Assembly: GCA_023402015.1 (NCBI GenBank)
Contig: JAEXCU010000013.1
Location: forward strand, 71,466-135,465
Length of the DNA stretch: 64,000 nucleotides
Source: Pseudomonadota bacterium
GTDB taxonomy: Bacteria > Pseudomonadota > Alphaproteobacteria > Rs-D84
Reading direction: 5' to 3'
The notes beneath the pieces were generated by a model. That model made no database searches. It was not told the origin of the DNA and worked only from the letters and a program-made list of their open reading frames with translations. Both the position numbers and the translations under genes were made by a program. This document shows, piece after piece, positions 40,313 to 49,903 of the stretch (position 1 is the first letter of the stretch; each line of letters opens with the position of its first letter).

Positions 40313-41545
40313 ATGCAAACAGATTTAAATAATTTGCAGCAAATGTATCGTCGTGCGCTGGATGCGCGTTCGCCGTGGCTGGCCCGGTGGGACAGTGCAA
40401 AAAAATACACCATGCCAACCGCCGATGATGATTTGGCGGTTTTGTTTGACGCGACCGCGGCAGACGCGGTTGATAACCTGGCCGCGTCAATGTATTCATT
40501 GCTGACCCCGCCGGAATCATTATGGTTGAATCTGGTGCCGGAAAGTGATGCGTCGCCCGACGCCGCCACGGCAACGGGGGCACTGCGTGCGAACATAAAC
40601 GATTCAAATTTTTATACGACAATTCATCAATGCTATCTGGATTTGGTGGTTTTGGGTACGGCATGTTTATTCATGTCGGAAAACCCAATTGGTGGTGCGT
40701 CTGCGTTTTCTTTTACCGCAATTCCGATGACGGATATCGCAATTCTGCCGGGGGCGGTTTTTCATACCACGTCCATGCCGGCGCGCGATGTTATGGAAAA
40801 ATATCCCACATGGACACCACCGGCGGATTTACGCGATAAAATAAAAAAAGACCCCGATACCCCGCTGCGTTTGGTGCAAAGTTTGGTTAATACGGAATTT
40901 ACCGCGTGGTTGGATGTGGGTGGGAATATACAAAACAATATTGTGTCGCGTGGAACGTTTGAAACCAATCCGTATTTAATATTTCGCTGGTCGCTGGCCA
41001 GTGGTGAAATATACGGGCGCAGTCCGGTTATGCGGGCATTACCCGATATTAAAACCGCAAACAAAGTCGTTGAATTGGTGTTAAAAAACGCAACCATTGC
41101 CGTTTCCGGCATATGGCAGGCCGATGACGACGGTGTAATAAACCTGGCAAATATAAACCTGACGCCGGGTGCAATTATACCCAAGGCCGTTGGTTCATCG
41201 GGCCTGACCCCGCTGTCCGCCGGGGCCGATTTTGATGTTTCCCAGATAATATTAACAGACCTGCGCGATAGAATCAGACACGCATTGTTGGCGGACCGTT
41301 TGGGATTGTTGAGTGAAAAAGAAATGACGGCGACCGAAATAATGGCGCGCAACGCCGATATGATGCGCATATTGGGTGCAACGTACGGACGACTGTTGCA
41401 TGAATTTATCCGACCATTATGCGAACGCGGATTACAAATTTTATCGCGTCGCGGTGTTATTCCAAAAATATCACTGCATGGCGATGCGGAATTAAAATAT
41501 ATTGCGCCGATTGCCCAAATGGCCGCGGCAGAAAATGTTATATAG
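40313..41545 (+). CDS. Phage portal (head-tail connector) protein
   Basis: 410 residues from the ATG at 40313 (AAAGGATTT upstream). T7 gp8-like portal features include a helical N-terminus (LQQMYRRALDARSPWLARWD), NLAASMYSLLTPPES and the long C-terminal helix DRLGLLSEKEMTATEIMARN. T7-like portals are usually 500-540 residues, so the C-terminal barrel is missing or very short. It forms the DNA entry ring and follows terminase as in many podoviruses. Confidence 0.8.
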   Translation: MQTDLNNLQQMYRRALDARSPWLARWDSAKKYTMPTADDDLAVLFDATAADAVDNLAASMYSLLTPPESLWLNLVPESDASPDAATATGALRANINDSNFYTTIHQCYLDLVVLGTACLFMSENPIGGASAFSFTAIPMTDIAILPGAVFHTTSMPARDVMEKYPTWTPPADLRDKIKKDPDTPLRLVQSLVNTEFTAWLDVGGNIQNNIVSRGTFETNPYLIFRWSLASGEIYGRSPVMRALPDIKTANKVVELVLKNATIAVSGIWQADDDGVINLANINLTPGAIIPKAVGSSGLTPLSAGADFDVSQIILTDLRDRIRHALLADRLGLLSEKEMTATEIMARNADMMRILGATYGRLLHEFIRPLCERGLQILSRRGVIPKISLHGDAELKYIAPIAQMAAAENVI

Positions 41546-41555
41546 GGGTAAAATC

Positions 41556-41747
41556 ATGAAAGAAATAGAATTAAATTATGCACGCTGCTTTGGTACCGCC
41601 GCGGGCGCCGCGGTATTGGCGCACCTGCGTCGGATTACGATTGAACGTGCCCTGGGGCCGGATGCAACCGATGCGCAACTGCGTGGGTTGGAAGCGCAGC
41701 GCACCCTGGTACATCAAATTGAAAATATGATAGAGCGGGGTAAATAA
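41556..41747 (+). CDS. Small Bbp19-like phage protein
   Basis: 63 residues, GGGGTAAAATC before the ATG. Sequence: YARCFGTAAGAAVLAHLRRI and an ATDAQLRGLEAQRTLVHQI helix. This matches the Bbp19 family of small proteins near podoviral portal genes. Role not known. Confidence 0.65.
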   Translation: MKEIELNYARCFGTAAGAAVLAHLRRITIERALGPDATDAQLRGLEAQRTLVHQIENMIERGK

Positions 41748-41749
41748 CC

Positions 41750-42007
41750 ATGTCATCACAGCAAAGCGCAATGGGCATTGTGGATTTTCTGCGCGACAGT
41801 TGGTTTTTAATTGCATTTATTGCCGGCATGATTTATTGGGTCGCGCGCCAGGATTCATCCCTGGCCGATATCCAGCGTGCCGACCAGCGTTTAACATCAT
41901 TGGAAAACCGCACGACAATACTGGAAACAGGCATTGGCCAATTGCAGATAAAAATAGACGGCATCAAAGATGACGTTGCATTAATAAAAACCGCCGTTAT
42001 AAAATAA
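41750..42007 (+). CDS. Membrane-anchored coiled-coil protein (spanin/holin-like)
   Basis: 85 residues. One membrane segment near residues 16-31 (WFLIAFIAGMIYWVA) is followed by a coiled coil with regularly spaced Leu and Ile. Small type II membrane proteins with coiled coils at the end of phage clusters are often Rz-like spanins. It is the last recognisable gene of the cluster, two bases from the previous gene. Confidence 0.55.
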   Translation: MSSQQSAMGIVDFLRDSWFLIAFIAGMIYWVARQDSSLADIQRADQRLTSLENRTTILETGIGQLQIKIDGIKDDVALIKTAVIK

Positions 42008-42042
42008 AGAATAACCGCCGAATTTTATTTCGGCGATTTTGT

Positions 42043-42276
42043 TCAGATTTTGGGCCAGTTTTCGCCCTTGATTAAATCAGGCTGGGTCGCATTTATAAAC
42101 AGATACATTTGATATATGCTGATTGGTTTCTGGGCCGATTCATATTGTTGATATTCAACCAATGATACGCCCAATTTATCGGCAATGAATTGCTGGGATA
42201 AACCCAACTTTTCACGTGTTGCGCGAATTGATGCGGCAATTTCCTGATAGAACATTTGTTCATTTTTATTTTGCAT
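42043..42276 (-). CDS. Small HTH DNA-binding protein
   Basis: 77 residues from the ATG at 42276, with GGAGGGGA upstream. XRE domain: IAASIRATREKLGLSQQFIA, KLGVSLVEYQQYES. The C-terminal part (IYQMYLFINATQPDLI) is unusual. It lies 33 bases downstream of leader RNA C. It converges on the end of the phage cluster. Confidence 0.75.
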   Translation of the reverse strand: MQNKNEQMFYQEIAASIRATREKLGLSQQFIADKLGVSLVEYQQYESAQKPISIYQMYLFINATQPDLIKGENWPKI

Positions 42277-42309
42277 GTTTGTTATCCCCTCCCCACACTT
42301 GCTCCGATG

Positions 42310-42476
42310 AAATACCACCATATAAATATGGTGGTTGGAGTTTAAGAACAATTGAGTGAATTGCGTGCTCTATTCAATATATTCAGCACACTCCAACCAC
42401 TTGGTTGGACTTTCACCCGCTTTGGATGAAACACTCAAGGGATTCTTACGCCCCATGGCAGAAATCACGCTGCCAC
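42310..42476 (-). ncRNA. Leader-RNA family member C
   Basis: Minus-strand promoter TTGCGA, 17-base spacer, TATAAT (42483-42511). Hairpin CCAACC/GGTTGG, long-range helix GGTTGGAG/CTCCAACC (42391-42398 with 42333-42340) enclosing GTGCT/AGCAC and CAATT/AATTG, then ACCACCAT/ATGGTGGT. The final hairpin is strong but followed only by ATTTC, so termination may be weaker. The inner hairpins again differ from A and B with pairing preserved. Confidence 0.75.
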
Positions 42477-42515
42477 AGAAAGATTATATGGTTTATTTCA
42501 CAGTTTCGCAAGATT

Positions 42516-42541
42516 AAAAAACGCCCGTAATTGGGCGTTTT
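42516..42541 (-). terminator. Intrinsic terminator of the RNase E/G gene
   Basis: AACGCCC/GGGCGTT stem with U run on the minus strand. It overlaps the -35 region of leader RNA C. Confidence 0.75.
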
Positions 42542-42545
42542 ATTT

Positions 42546-44342
42546 TTATCCAACCAATTTCTTCCAGATACTGGGCTTTTTTTCAGGTTGTTTTTTACGT
42601 CTGCGACGTGGCGTTGACATTGTTGTCTTTTTCGCATCCACATGTTGTGCATTTTTCTTTTTTGCATCGGTTGATGGTGCAAATGCGGTCAACAAATCTT
42701 CGGTTTTGTTTTGTTCGGGGGCAACACGCTGGATTGAATATTGGTCAATATTCATCAGGCTGTCGTCGCCAACAATAACAATTTCTGTTTCAAATTTTGC
42801 CTCCATTTCCGCCAATTCTGCGCGTTTATGATTCAACAGATAAATCGCAACATCGGTCGGAACCGTCATAATGATTTTCTGGGCACTTTTGGCCAACAGT
42901 TTTTCCTGTAAATGACGGAACAAAATTATCGCGGCGGTTTGAATGGATGGTACAACGCCGGCGCCCATGCAATGTGGACACTGGACATACGAAGATTCCA
43001 TAAAACTGCTGCGTAATCTTTGGCGTGATAACATTAAAACACCAAAGTTATTAATTTTGGCAACCTGGGTGCGTGCGCGGTCGCGCTTCATAACTTCGCG
43101 CATTTTCATTTCCAATTTGCGGTTGTTGCGTTCTTCTTCCATATCAATAAAGTCAATTGCAACAATGCCCGCCAAATCGCGCAAACGCAATTGCAGGGCG
43201 ATTTCTTCGGCCGCTTCCAGATTGGTATTCAGGGCCGTTTGCTCTATATCTTTTTCTTTAATCGCGCGTGAAGAATTCACGTCAATGGTAACCATTGCCT
43301 CGGTCTGATTAATGACCAATGAACCGCCCGACGGCAATTGAACATATGGTCCATGCAAACCTTCCAATTGTTTTTCAACGCCCGCCTTGACCATTAATGG
43401 AACAGCGGTATCTTTGTATTGCACCAATTGTTTGCGTGGTGCACGGCCATACATTTGCTGAAAATATTGTTTGGCGGCATCAAATGCATCTTCGCCTTGA
43501 ATAACCAAGACATCTTCTTTGTCGGACAAGAAATCGCGTACCACGCGGCGCAATAATGAATCTTCGGTATGAATGGTCACAGGTGCCACCGATTCCAGTG
43601 TGATTTTGCGGATTTCATTCCATAAATTCACCAGGTAATCATAATCGGCCGCAACATCTGCCGCCGCGGCGCCAAATGCCGCCGTGCGCAGAACAACCGT
43701 CATGCCCTTGGGTATTTTTAAACCATGCAGAATATCGCGCAGACGGGCGCGTTCGGATTTGTCCGAAATCTTTTTGGAAATTCCATAACTGTTGCGTTTA
43801 CGGGAATTGGGCATTAACACCGCAAAACGTCCCGCCAGCGACAGGTATGTCGTCATGGACGCACCTTTTTGGCCGCGTTCTTCCTTGACACCCTGGACCA
43901 GCAAGATTTGCTTTGGCTTGATAACGTCCTGGATTTTAAATTCGCGTGCGCGTTTAACAAATTCTTTGTTGTCTTCGCCGGCACTGTGGTCATCGTATTC
44001 GGCAACTTCGTCCCCTTCGTCATCTGGGTCGTCGTCATCGTCAACAATATTGGCGTGTGCCAATTCCAACAGTTTCTTTTTTTGTTCTGGGTTTACCTGA
44101 TAATAATCGGGATGAATTTCAGAAAACGGTAAGAATCCGTTTTTCCCCGATCCATAATCTACAAACGCCGCCTGCAAAGATGGTTCTACGCGTATGACCT
44201 TGGCCAGATAAATATTTCCCTTTATCTGGGGTTTTGTCGTTGTTTCAACGTCAAAATCAGAAACACGCCCGGTTGCGGTATCCACCACAACCACCCGCGT
44301 TTCTTCCGGGTGGACTGCGTCCACATAAATCTTCTTTGACAT
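42546..44342 (-). CDS. Ribonuclease E/G
   Basis: 598 residues, AAGGAT before the ATG. An S1 domain with an acidic insertion (DDDDDPDDEGDEVAEYDD) comes first, then the catalytic core with VTIDVNSSRA and AGIVAIDFIDM (metal-binding Asp), the zinc link CPHCMGAG, and a basic tail. The length and short tail place it between RNase G and RNase E. It initiates mRNA decay and rRNA processing. Located next to the convergent phage end. Confidence 0.88.
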   Translation of the reverse strand: MSKKIYVDAVHPEETRVVVVDTATGRVSDFDVETTTKPQIKGNIYLAKVIRVEPSLQAAFVDYGSGKNGFLPFSEIHPDYYQVNPEQKKKLLELAHANIVDDDDDPDDEGDEVAEYDDHSAGEDNKEFVKRAREFKIQDVIKPKQILLVQGVKEERGQKGASMTTYLSLAGRFAVLMPNSRKRNSYGISKKISDKSERARLRDILHGLKIPKGMTVVLRTAAFGAAAADVAADYDYLVNLWNEIRKITLESVAPVTIHTEDSLLRRVVRDFLSDKEDVLVIQGEDAFDAAKQYFQQMYGRAPRKQLVQYKDTAVPLMVKAGVEKQLEGLHGPYVQLPSGGSLVINQTEAMVTIDVNSSRAIKEKDIEQTALNTNLEAAEEIALQLRLRDLAGIVAIDFIDMEEERNNRKLEMKMREVMKRDRARTQVAKINNFGVLMLSRQRLRSSFMESSYVQCPHCMGAGVVPSIQTAAIILFRHLQEKLLAKSAQKIIMTVPTDVAIYLLNHKRAELAEMEAKFETEIVIVGDDSLMNIDQYSIQRVAPEQNKTEDLLTAFAPSTDAKKKNAQHVDAKKTTMSTPRRRRKKQPEKKPSIWKKLVG

Positions 44343-44547
44343 TCAGTAATCCTTTTGTTTTGTGCGCGTATGCAATGGATATAACCCGTCCCCGTGGGGC
44401 GTCCAAGCCCATGCCAAGGGAATGCGCAACGATGACAAACAGCGCAAAGCGAATTACATAAAATAGTGATAATACAAACACTTATATTAACCCCATATCA
44501 TACACATCCCCCAGCATAGCATGTGGCGGCGTCATATGGCAAGGTAT

Positions 44548-45567
44548 TTATTTTTTGATTTTTTTGGAATTTTTGGTCAGGTGCGGAATAACCTGTTTGG
44601 CTTCGTCCAACAGACGCTTCATCCGTGCACGCAACCAATTTTCATATATAAAGAACAATCCGCCCACGCCAATCAGTGGCAACACATAATAAATTATGCG
44701 ATACGCCAACAGGGCGCCAAATATGTCGGCCTTGTCCACGGTGTCCGGCAACGCCAGCAAGAAAACACTTTCAAATACACCGATGCCACCTGGGACCTGG
44801 CTGAATACGCCGGTGGTCTGGGCCACAACAAACAGGCCGATATACGTCCAAAACGGTATTTCAACAAACGGCCGCAGGCAGAAATACAATACCAATCCGG
44901 CCAGAACACTGTCCGTTATACCCAACAACATTTGCATCAGGGCCATTTGGGTCGTCGGTATTTGAAATTTTAATTGGCCGATTTTAATGCTTTTGCCATG
45001 AAAGAATATTGTCATGGCGAAATATATTAATAACGCCACAATGCAAATTACAAACAGGGTGCTGATACCAATACTGGCCCCGGCAGATCGGTTGAATAAT
45101 TCGGCCGGCACCATAAAATACCCGATAATTAAGATTGCCGCCGCACCCAGAAAATATGTAAATCCGGATATGGTCAGCATTTTTACAATGTCGCCACCAT
45201 GTATGCGCCAACGTGTATACAGGCGATATCTTATGGCCCCACCTGATACAACGGCGTGTCCGGCATTATTGCTGATTGCAAAGCCCAACATCCCGGCCAA
45301 CATCCATTTCCACCAAGAAACCTTTTTATTTTCACCCACATACCGCAATGCCAGGTAATCATACAGTGATAATGATAAATATCCCAATAAACATGCCACG
45401 CACGCCGCAATCAGGTTTGGTACCGGAATTGCGACCAACGCGCGCAAAATGTCTGACATGCTGTAATTACGCAATTGCCACCACAACATTACGGCGGCCA
45501 GAATAAAAAAGAAAATGCCCGAATAACTTATTAACTTTTTCAACAGGCGTTTCGTCTTGGCTGACAT
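44548..45567 (-). CDS. LPG synthase transmembrane-region (UPF0104) family protein
   Basis: 339 residues with about eight membrane segments and AAAGGATTT upstream. Signature blocks are GHAVVSGGAIRYRLY and GVFSQVPGGIGVFES, the flippase-type domain found alone in YbhN-like proteins and at the N-terminus of MprF. Likely moves a lipid across the inner membrane; the lipid cannot be read. No synthase domain is fused here. Confidence 0.8.
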   Translation of the reverse strand: MSAKTKRLLKKLISYSGIFFFILAAVMLWWQLRNYSMSDILRALVAIPVPNLIAACVACLLGYLSLSLYDYLALRYVGENKKVSWWKWMLAGMLGFAISNNAGHAVVSGGAIRYRLYTRWRIHGGDIVKMLTISGFTYFLGAAAILIIGYFMVPAELFNRSAGASIGISTLFVICIVALLIYFAMTIFFHGKSIKIGQLKFQIPTTQMALMQMLLGITDSVLAGLVLYFCLRPFVEIPFWTYIGLFVVAQTTGVFSQVPGGIGVFESVFLLALPDTVDKADIFGALLAYRIIYYVLPLIGVGGLFFIYENWLRARMKRLLDEAKQVIPHLTKNSKKIKK

Positions 45568-45631
45568 AAAAATCCTTTTTCAGGTTTTGCAGGATACCAA
45601 TATCCAAAATAAAATGCAAATTTAAAAAAAA

Positions 45632-45659
45632 TTGCAATCAGTGTACTTTATTATATACT
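45632..45659 (+). promoter_or_regulatory. Promoter of rph
   Basis: TTGCAA, 16-base spacer, TATACT, 29 bases before the rph ATG. Confidence 0.5.
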
Positions 45660-45688
45660 AATCATGAAATTTAACCAAAGGTAATTAA

Positions 45689-46405
45689 ATGTTGCGTCCA
45701 TCATTGCGTAAACCAGATCAAATGCGTCCTGTGTCATTGGAAACAGGCGTAAACAAATGGGCCGAAGGGTCATGCCTGATAAAAATGGGCGGAACCCAGG
45801 TTTTGTGTACGGCATCGGTGGATTTAAATCAACCATTGTGGAAACGGATTCAGAATAAAACAGGCGGTTGGGTAACGGCCGAATATTCCATGCTGCCCCG
45901 GTCGGTTGGTATGCGCAAAAATCGCGAAACGTTAATGAAAGACCATCGCAGTGCGGAAATTTCCCGTCTGATTGGTCGGGCATTTCGCAGTGTCGTGGAC
46001 ATGGAAAAATTGGGCCGTCATACGATTACAATTGATTGCGATGTGATTCAGGCCGACGGTGGCACGCGTTGCGCGTCAATTACGGGCGGGTTTGTTGCGC
46101 TGGCACTGGCGGTGCGTTGGTTATTGGACCAGGGCCGCATTCGTGAAAACCCAATTCGGGAACATGTTGCCGCAATTTCGGCCGGTCTGTGGGACAATGA
46201 ATTAATATTGGATTTGGATTACGAAGAAGATTGTGTTGCCGAATTGGACGCAAATTTTGTCGTTTCCGGAAATGGAAAATTTGTAGAAGTTCAGGCCACC
46301 GGCGAACAGCATCCATTTACCCAGGAACAAATTGTAAAATTAATGGAAATGGCGTCTGCGGGTTGCGAAAAATTAATCGCCATGCAGCACCAGGTTTTGG
46401 AATAA
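45689..46405 (+). CDS. rph: Ribonuclease PH
   Basis: 238 residues, AAAGG upstream. Family blocks: LIKMGGTQVLCTASV, AEYSMLPRS, DHRSAEISRLIGRAFRS, DCDVIQADGGTRCASI and the EVQATGEQHPF end. RNase PH trims tRNA 3' ends by phosphorolysis. Single-gene unit with a terminator. Confidence 0.95.
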   Translation: MLRPSLRKPDQMRPVSLETGVNKWAEGSCLIKMGGTQVLCTASVDLNQPLWKRIQNKTGGWVTAEYSMLPRSVGMRKNRETLMKDHRSAEISRLIGRAFRSVVDMEKLGRHTITIDCDVIQADGGTRCASITGGFVALALAVRWLLDQGRIRENPIREHVAAISAGLWDNELILDLDYEEDCVAELDANFVVSGNGKFVEVQATGEQHPFTQEQIVKLMEMASAGCEKLIAMQHQVLE

Positions 46406-46427
46406 ATATAATTATCCCATAAAAATA

Positions 46428-46453
46428 TATCCCGCCATTTGGCGGGATTTTTA
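46428..46453. terminator. Bidirectional intrinsic terminator
   Basis: ATCCCGCC/GGCGGGAT stem with T run, between the convergent rph and M48 peptidase genes. Confidence 0.8.
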
Positions 46454-47761
46454 ATCTTTTTGATTTAATATATCGCCCGACTTTATATATTCAGGGGTGG
46501 ATTTTGGTAATTCTTGGCGTGCACGTTTTGCATATGTGCGTGCGTTTTTCATATCGCCGGCCATATTATAAAATTCTGCGCGTGCCCAATTTGCCCGGCC
46601 GGAATCTGTTTCATCATATGCGCGCGCCATGACCCAGTATGCCAATGGCGAAGATTGGGTTAAAATGGCACGTTTACATAATTCTATGGCGCGTGCGTTG
46701 TCGCCGGGCTTGTTCCTTTCGGCCAATACCAACGCCAGTGCCGTTTGAATTTGTGGTGCGTTCCCGGCCAGGCTCAGACTGCGTTCATATGCCGTTATAC
46801 TGTCGTCATAATGGCCGAATTGGTATTGGATATCCCCCAATAATTCATAAAAATATGGATTTTCCGGATGCCGCGATATCAGTGTTTGCGCACCCGTGCG
46901 GGCCGCGTCCAAATTGCCGGCCTGCATTCGTGCAATGGCGCGCGCATAAATTGCCGCATCGGATGTATCAGAATTTGGATACAGGTTTTTAACGCGGTCC
47001 GCACTGTCCAGATATCCAATCAATTTTGCCCGCACCAGTTCATATTCTGCCGCGCGCTGTGATTCCAATTTTTTGTTTGGGGTGTATTTGCTGTTTAATT
47101 TTTGTACCTGTTCACGGACATTTTTTAAACGTTCTGTGGTCAATGGATGATTAACCTGGTTCGGGTTAATTTTGGATTCCATTGGGTGCGACATCTGGTC
47201 CATTTGTTCAAAAACTTCTATGAATCCATGCGGGTTTTGACCGGCCCGAACCATTAAATCCATGCCCATGCTGTCTGCGATGCGTTCTTCGTCGCGTGAA
47301 AATGCCAACATTGATTGCGTCGCCACCCCCGACGACCCGGCCAACACCCCCGCGCCCAGGGACGGGTTTCCCCCCGCCACCATTAATCCAACACCCAGTG
47401 CCTGAATCAGCATCGCACGTTTAAATTCGGCCGCCATGCGCGCCGACATTTGTGCCATATGCCCCCCGATTGTATGGCCCAGTTCGTGTGCAATCACTGC
47501 CTGTAATGCGGTGGGCGTTTTTATCTGGGTCAGCAGTCCTGTATAGATAAAGACATCTTCACCGCCCATGACAAATGCATTAAAATCATTGTCATTAACA
47601 ATGTGAATTTTTAACCGGTTTTGTGGAATGTCCGCCGCCACGGCCAATGGCATAACCAATTCCATCAACAATTTTTCGGTTTCTGTATCGTTAATCAACG
47701 ATGCCCCCCGCGCGGGAATTGCGCACATTAAACACAATAAAAATGCAAATATTTTACGCAC
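46451..47761 (-). CDS. M48 family metalloprotease with TPR repeats (BepA-like)
   Basis: 436 residues from the GTG at 47761, preceded by GGGGAAATTATT; a longer frame to 47782 would spoil the signal peptide (KIFAFLLCLMCAIPARGA). Zinc site HELGH near residue 95 with the downstream Glu in RDEERIADSMG. Residues ~240-430 are TPR-like helices. BepA-type proteases act on stalled LptD and BAM clients in the periplasm. It overlaps the recG stop codon by eight bases, so the genes are coupled. Confidence 0.85.
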   Translation of the reverse strand: MRKIFAFLLCLMCAIPARGASLINDTETEKLLMELVMPLAVAADIPQNRLKIHIVNDNDFNAFVMGGEDVFIYTGLLTQIKTPTALQAVIAHELGHTIGGHMAQMSARMAAEFKRAMLIQALGVGLMVAGGNPSLGAGVLAGSSGVATQSMLAFSRDEERIADSMGMDLMVRAGQNPHGFIEVFEQMDQMSHPMESKINPNQVNHPLTTERLKNVREQVQKLNSKYTPNKKLESQRAAEYELVRAKLIGYLDSADRVKNLYPNSDTSDAAIYARAIARMQAGNLDAARTGAQTLISRHPENPYFYELLGDIQYQFGHYDDSITAYERSLSLAGNAPQIQTALALVLAERNKPGDNARAIELCKRAILTQSSPLAYWVMARAYDETDSGRANWARAEFYNMAGDMKNARTYAKRARQELPKSTPEYIKSGDILNQKD

Positions 47762-49808
47762 CAATAATTTCCCCACGGTCAAATATAAACATTAAATCAC
47801 GTATCCACGGTGTTGGCGCATCCATATCCCGCGCCGCCGATGATGCCAGACGGAATAAATCGCGATGCATGCGGTAATCAACAAAATGATAATTTATCCA
47901 ACCACTTTGACGTGTCCCCAACAGTTCGCCCGTGCCACGCATCATTAAATCTTGTTCTGCAATTGCAAATCCGTCATCGGTTTCGCACAGCACGTCCAAT
48001 CGTTTCAGGCCATCTTCGCTGATGTTGCGGCCGAATGCCAGGATGCAATATGATTGTTGATTGCCGCGTCCTACACGCCCGCGCAATTGATGCAGGGCCG
48101 CCAATCCAAACCGTTCGGCATTTTCAATAACGATTATTGTAGCGCGGGGGACGTCAATTCCAACCTCTATGACCGTGGTTGCAACCAGTATCGGCATTTT
48201 GTCGTCGTCTGCCGCGAATTGGGCCATTACGGCGTCGCGCTGTTTTTTATCCATTTGCCCATGAACCAGGCCCGCGCCCGGAAAGTATTTTTTCAGGTCT
48301 TTATATCGCTCCTCTACGGCGGTCAGGTCAGATTCCGCGGATTCGGCAACCAGTGGGCATACCCAGAAAACCTTGGCGCCACCCGCAATTTGCGATTGCA
48401 GGCGCGCAACCAATTCACCAATGCGTGCAATTGGTAATTTTGTTGTTTTAATGGGCAAACGACCCGCCGGTTTTTCATTAATAATTGAAACATCCATGTC
48501 GCCATAAATCGTCATGGACAGCGTTCGTGGAATTGGTGTTGCAGATAACGCTAATAAATCGGGATTGTTTCCTTTGGCACGCAGGGCCTGGCGCTGGGAC
48601 ACGCCAAAGCGATGCTGTTCGTCCACAATAACCAATCCCAAATCCCGGTACATGACATCTTCGGAAAACAGTGCGTGTGTGCCAACAATGATTTTTGTGC
48701 GCCCCGAACGCAGCGATATCAGTTTTTCTTTGCGGGCTGCGCCTTTGTCCCGGCCGGTCAGAATATCGCACACAATGCCGATTTTGTCGCACATGGGTTT
48801 TAATTTTGCAAAATGTTGCTGTGCCAGCGTATCGGTCGGTGCCAACAGGGCGGTTTGACCGCCCGATTGGCACATTTCAACCGCTGCGGCCAATGCGACA
48901 ATTGTTTTACCACTGCCGACGTCGCCCTGGACCATGCGCATCATTGGTACATCTGCGCCCATGTCGCGCGTAATTTCATCAATCGTACGTTGTTGTGCGC
49001 CCGTTAATGCAAATGGCAACGCGTCATAAAATTTATCCATTAATTTGTATTTTTGGGGCCGGGGCGTGCGGCGATTTCGCATATCTGTGCGGTTGCGGCG
49101 ACTGATTGCGATTGCCGATTGATGCGCCAACAATTCCCAATATGCCAGTTTTACAATATATTCAGAATTCGGCGTCAAATCATCAGATGATTTTGCATAA
49201 TGCACATGGTTCAGTGCATCAAAAAATTCGCGCACATCCGCATCGTCTTCGCCCGCGATTTTATCAGGCAATGCGGCAAAAATCTGGTCGCGAACGGCGG
49301 TAAATGTTTTCTGGGTTAATCCTTCGCCGGCCGGGTATATCGCCTGAATCTGGGGGATTTTGTCGGCGTTTTCCATATCTTCTATAAAGTCCGGATGGTT
49401 AATAACCGCGCGGGATGATTTTTCCAATTTACCACTTATCATGCGCCATTGGCCCACCGGCATTTTATTTAACCAATAATCCAAAAAGTTCACATTAAAG
49501 AACTGAATCACCAACGGATTGCCCATTTTGTCATTGCATATAATTTGCGTTGGGGTCCGCCGGCCACGAAATACGCCGCCTTTTTTATGCGATTTGACCA
49601 ATACTGGAATTGTTATAACATCGCCGGGATTGGCATCTGAAACGCATTCACTGATTTCGCGGGCGCGGACATATGCCGGCGTATGCAACATGAAATCCAA
49701 CACGCGCCGTCCGCCCAGGACATCTGCGAACCGCGCGGCCAGTTTCGGCCCCACGCCCTTGATAAATTGCAGGTCTGTGCCCAGAAAATCAAACAATTCT
49801 TTTTTCAT
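47754..49808 (-). CDS. recG: ATP-dependent DNA helicase RecG
   Basis: 684 residues. Wedge domain (KSHKKGGVFRGRRTPTQI), then helicase motifs: VQGDVGSGKTIVAL (Walker A), VIVDEQHRFGV (DEQH), ALSATPIPRTL, and AERFGLAALHQLRGRVGRG. RecG reverses stalled forks and branch-migrates Holliday junctions. Full length for the family. Ribosome binding site weak. Confidence 0.93.
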   Translation of the reverse strand: MKKELFDFLGTDLQFIKGVGPKLAARFADVLGGRRVLDFMLHTPAYVRAREISECVSDANPGDVITIPVLVKSHKKGGVFRGRRTPTQIICNDKMGNPLVIQFFNVNFLDYWLNKMPVGQWRMISGKLEKSSRAVINHPDFIEDMENADKIPQIQAIYPAGEGLTQKTFTAVRDQIFAALPDKIAGEDDADVREFFDALNHVHYAKSSDDLTPNSEYIVKLAYWELLAHQSAIAISRRNRTDMRNRRTPRPQKYKLMDKFYDALPFALTGAQQRTIDEITRDMGADVPMMRMVQGDVGSGKTIVALAAAVEMCQSGGQTALLAPTDTLAQQHFAKLKPMCDKIGIVCDILTGRDKGAARKEKLISLRSGRTKIIVGTHALFSEDVMYRDLGLVIVDEQHRFGVSQRQALRAKGNNPDLLALSATPIPRTLSMTIYGDMDVSIINEKPAGRLPIKTTKLPIARIGELVARLQSQIAGGAKVFWVCPLVAESAESDLTAVEERYKDLKKYFPGAGLVHGQMDKKQRDAVMAQFAADDDKMPILVATTVIEVGIDVPRATIIVIENAERFGLAALHQLRGRVGRGNQQSYCILAFGRNISEDGLKRLDVLCETDDGFAIAEQDLMMRGTGELLGTRQSGWINYHFVDYRMHRDLFRLASSAARDMDAPTPWIRDLMFIFDRGEIIGA

Positions 49809-49903
49809 ATATATGTAAATTTAGCCAAAACCTGGCCCATAAGCAATAATAAAAAACGCCACACTGGCGCAACTAATTGAAAGGAACCACCGTTTCCTTG
49901 GTG

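Larger units (their letters stand above)
29092..42007 (+). mobile_element. Podovirus-like morphogenesis cluster (prophage remnant or GTA-like)
   Basis: Twelve plus-strand genes encode SleB-type hydrolase, holin-like, scaffold-like, histone H1-like, capsid, tail tubes A and B, tail-fibre anchor, terminase halves and portal, plus small accessory proteins. There is no integrase, phage RNA polymerase, primase, lysogeny module or recognisable attachment site. An antiparallel cassette with dnaB lies inside at 36039-39382. Codon use resembles the host genes. Both a decaying prophage and a domesticated particle are compatible. Confidence 0.75.

Noticed and set aside
44257..44481. 74-codon minus-strand ORF with hydrophobic start before the RNase E/G gene
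   Set aside because: Most of it overlaps the RNase E/G coding region in another frame. The N-terminus resembles a signal peptide, perhaps an amidase remnant, but there is too little to support a gene.
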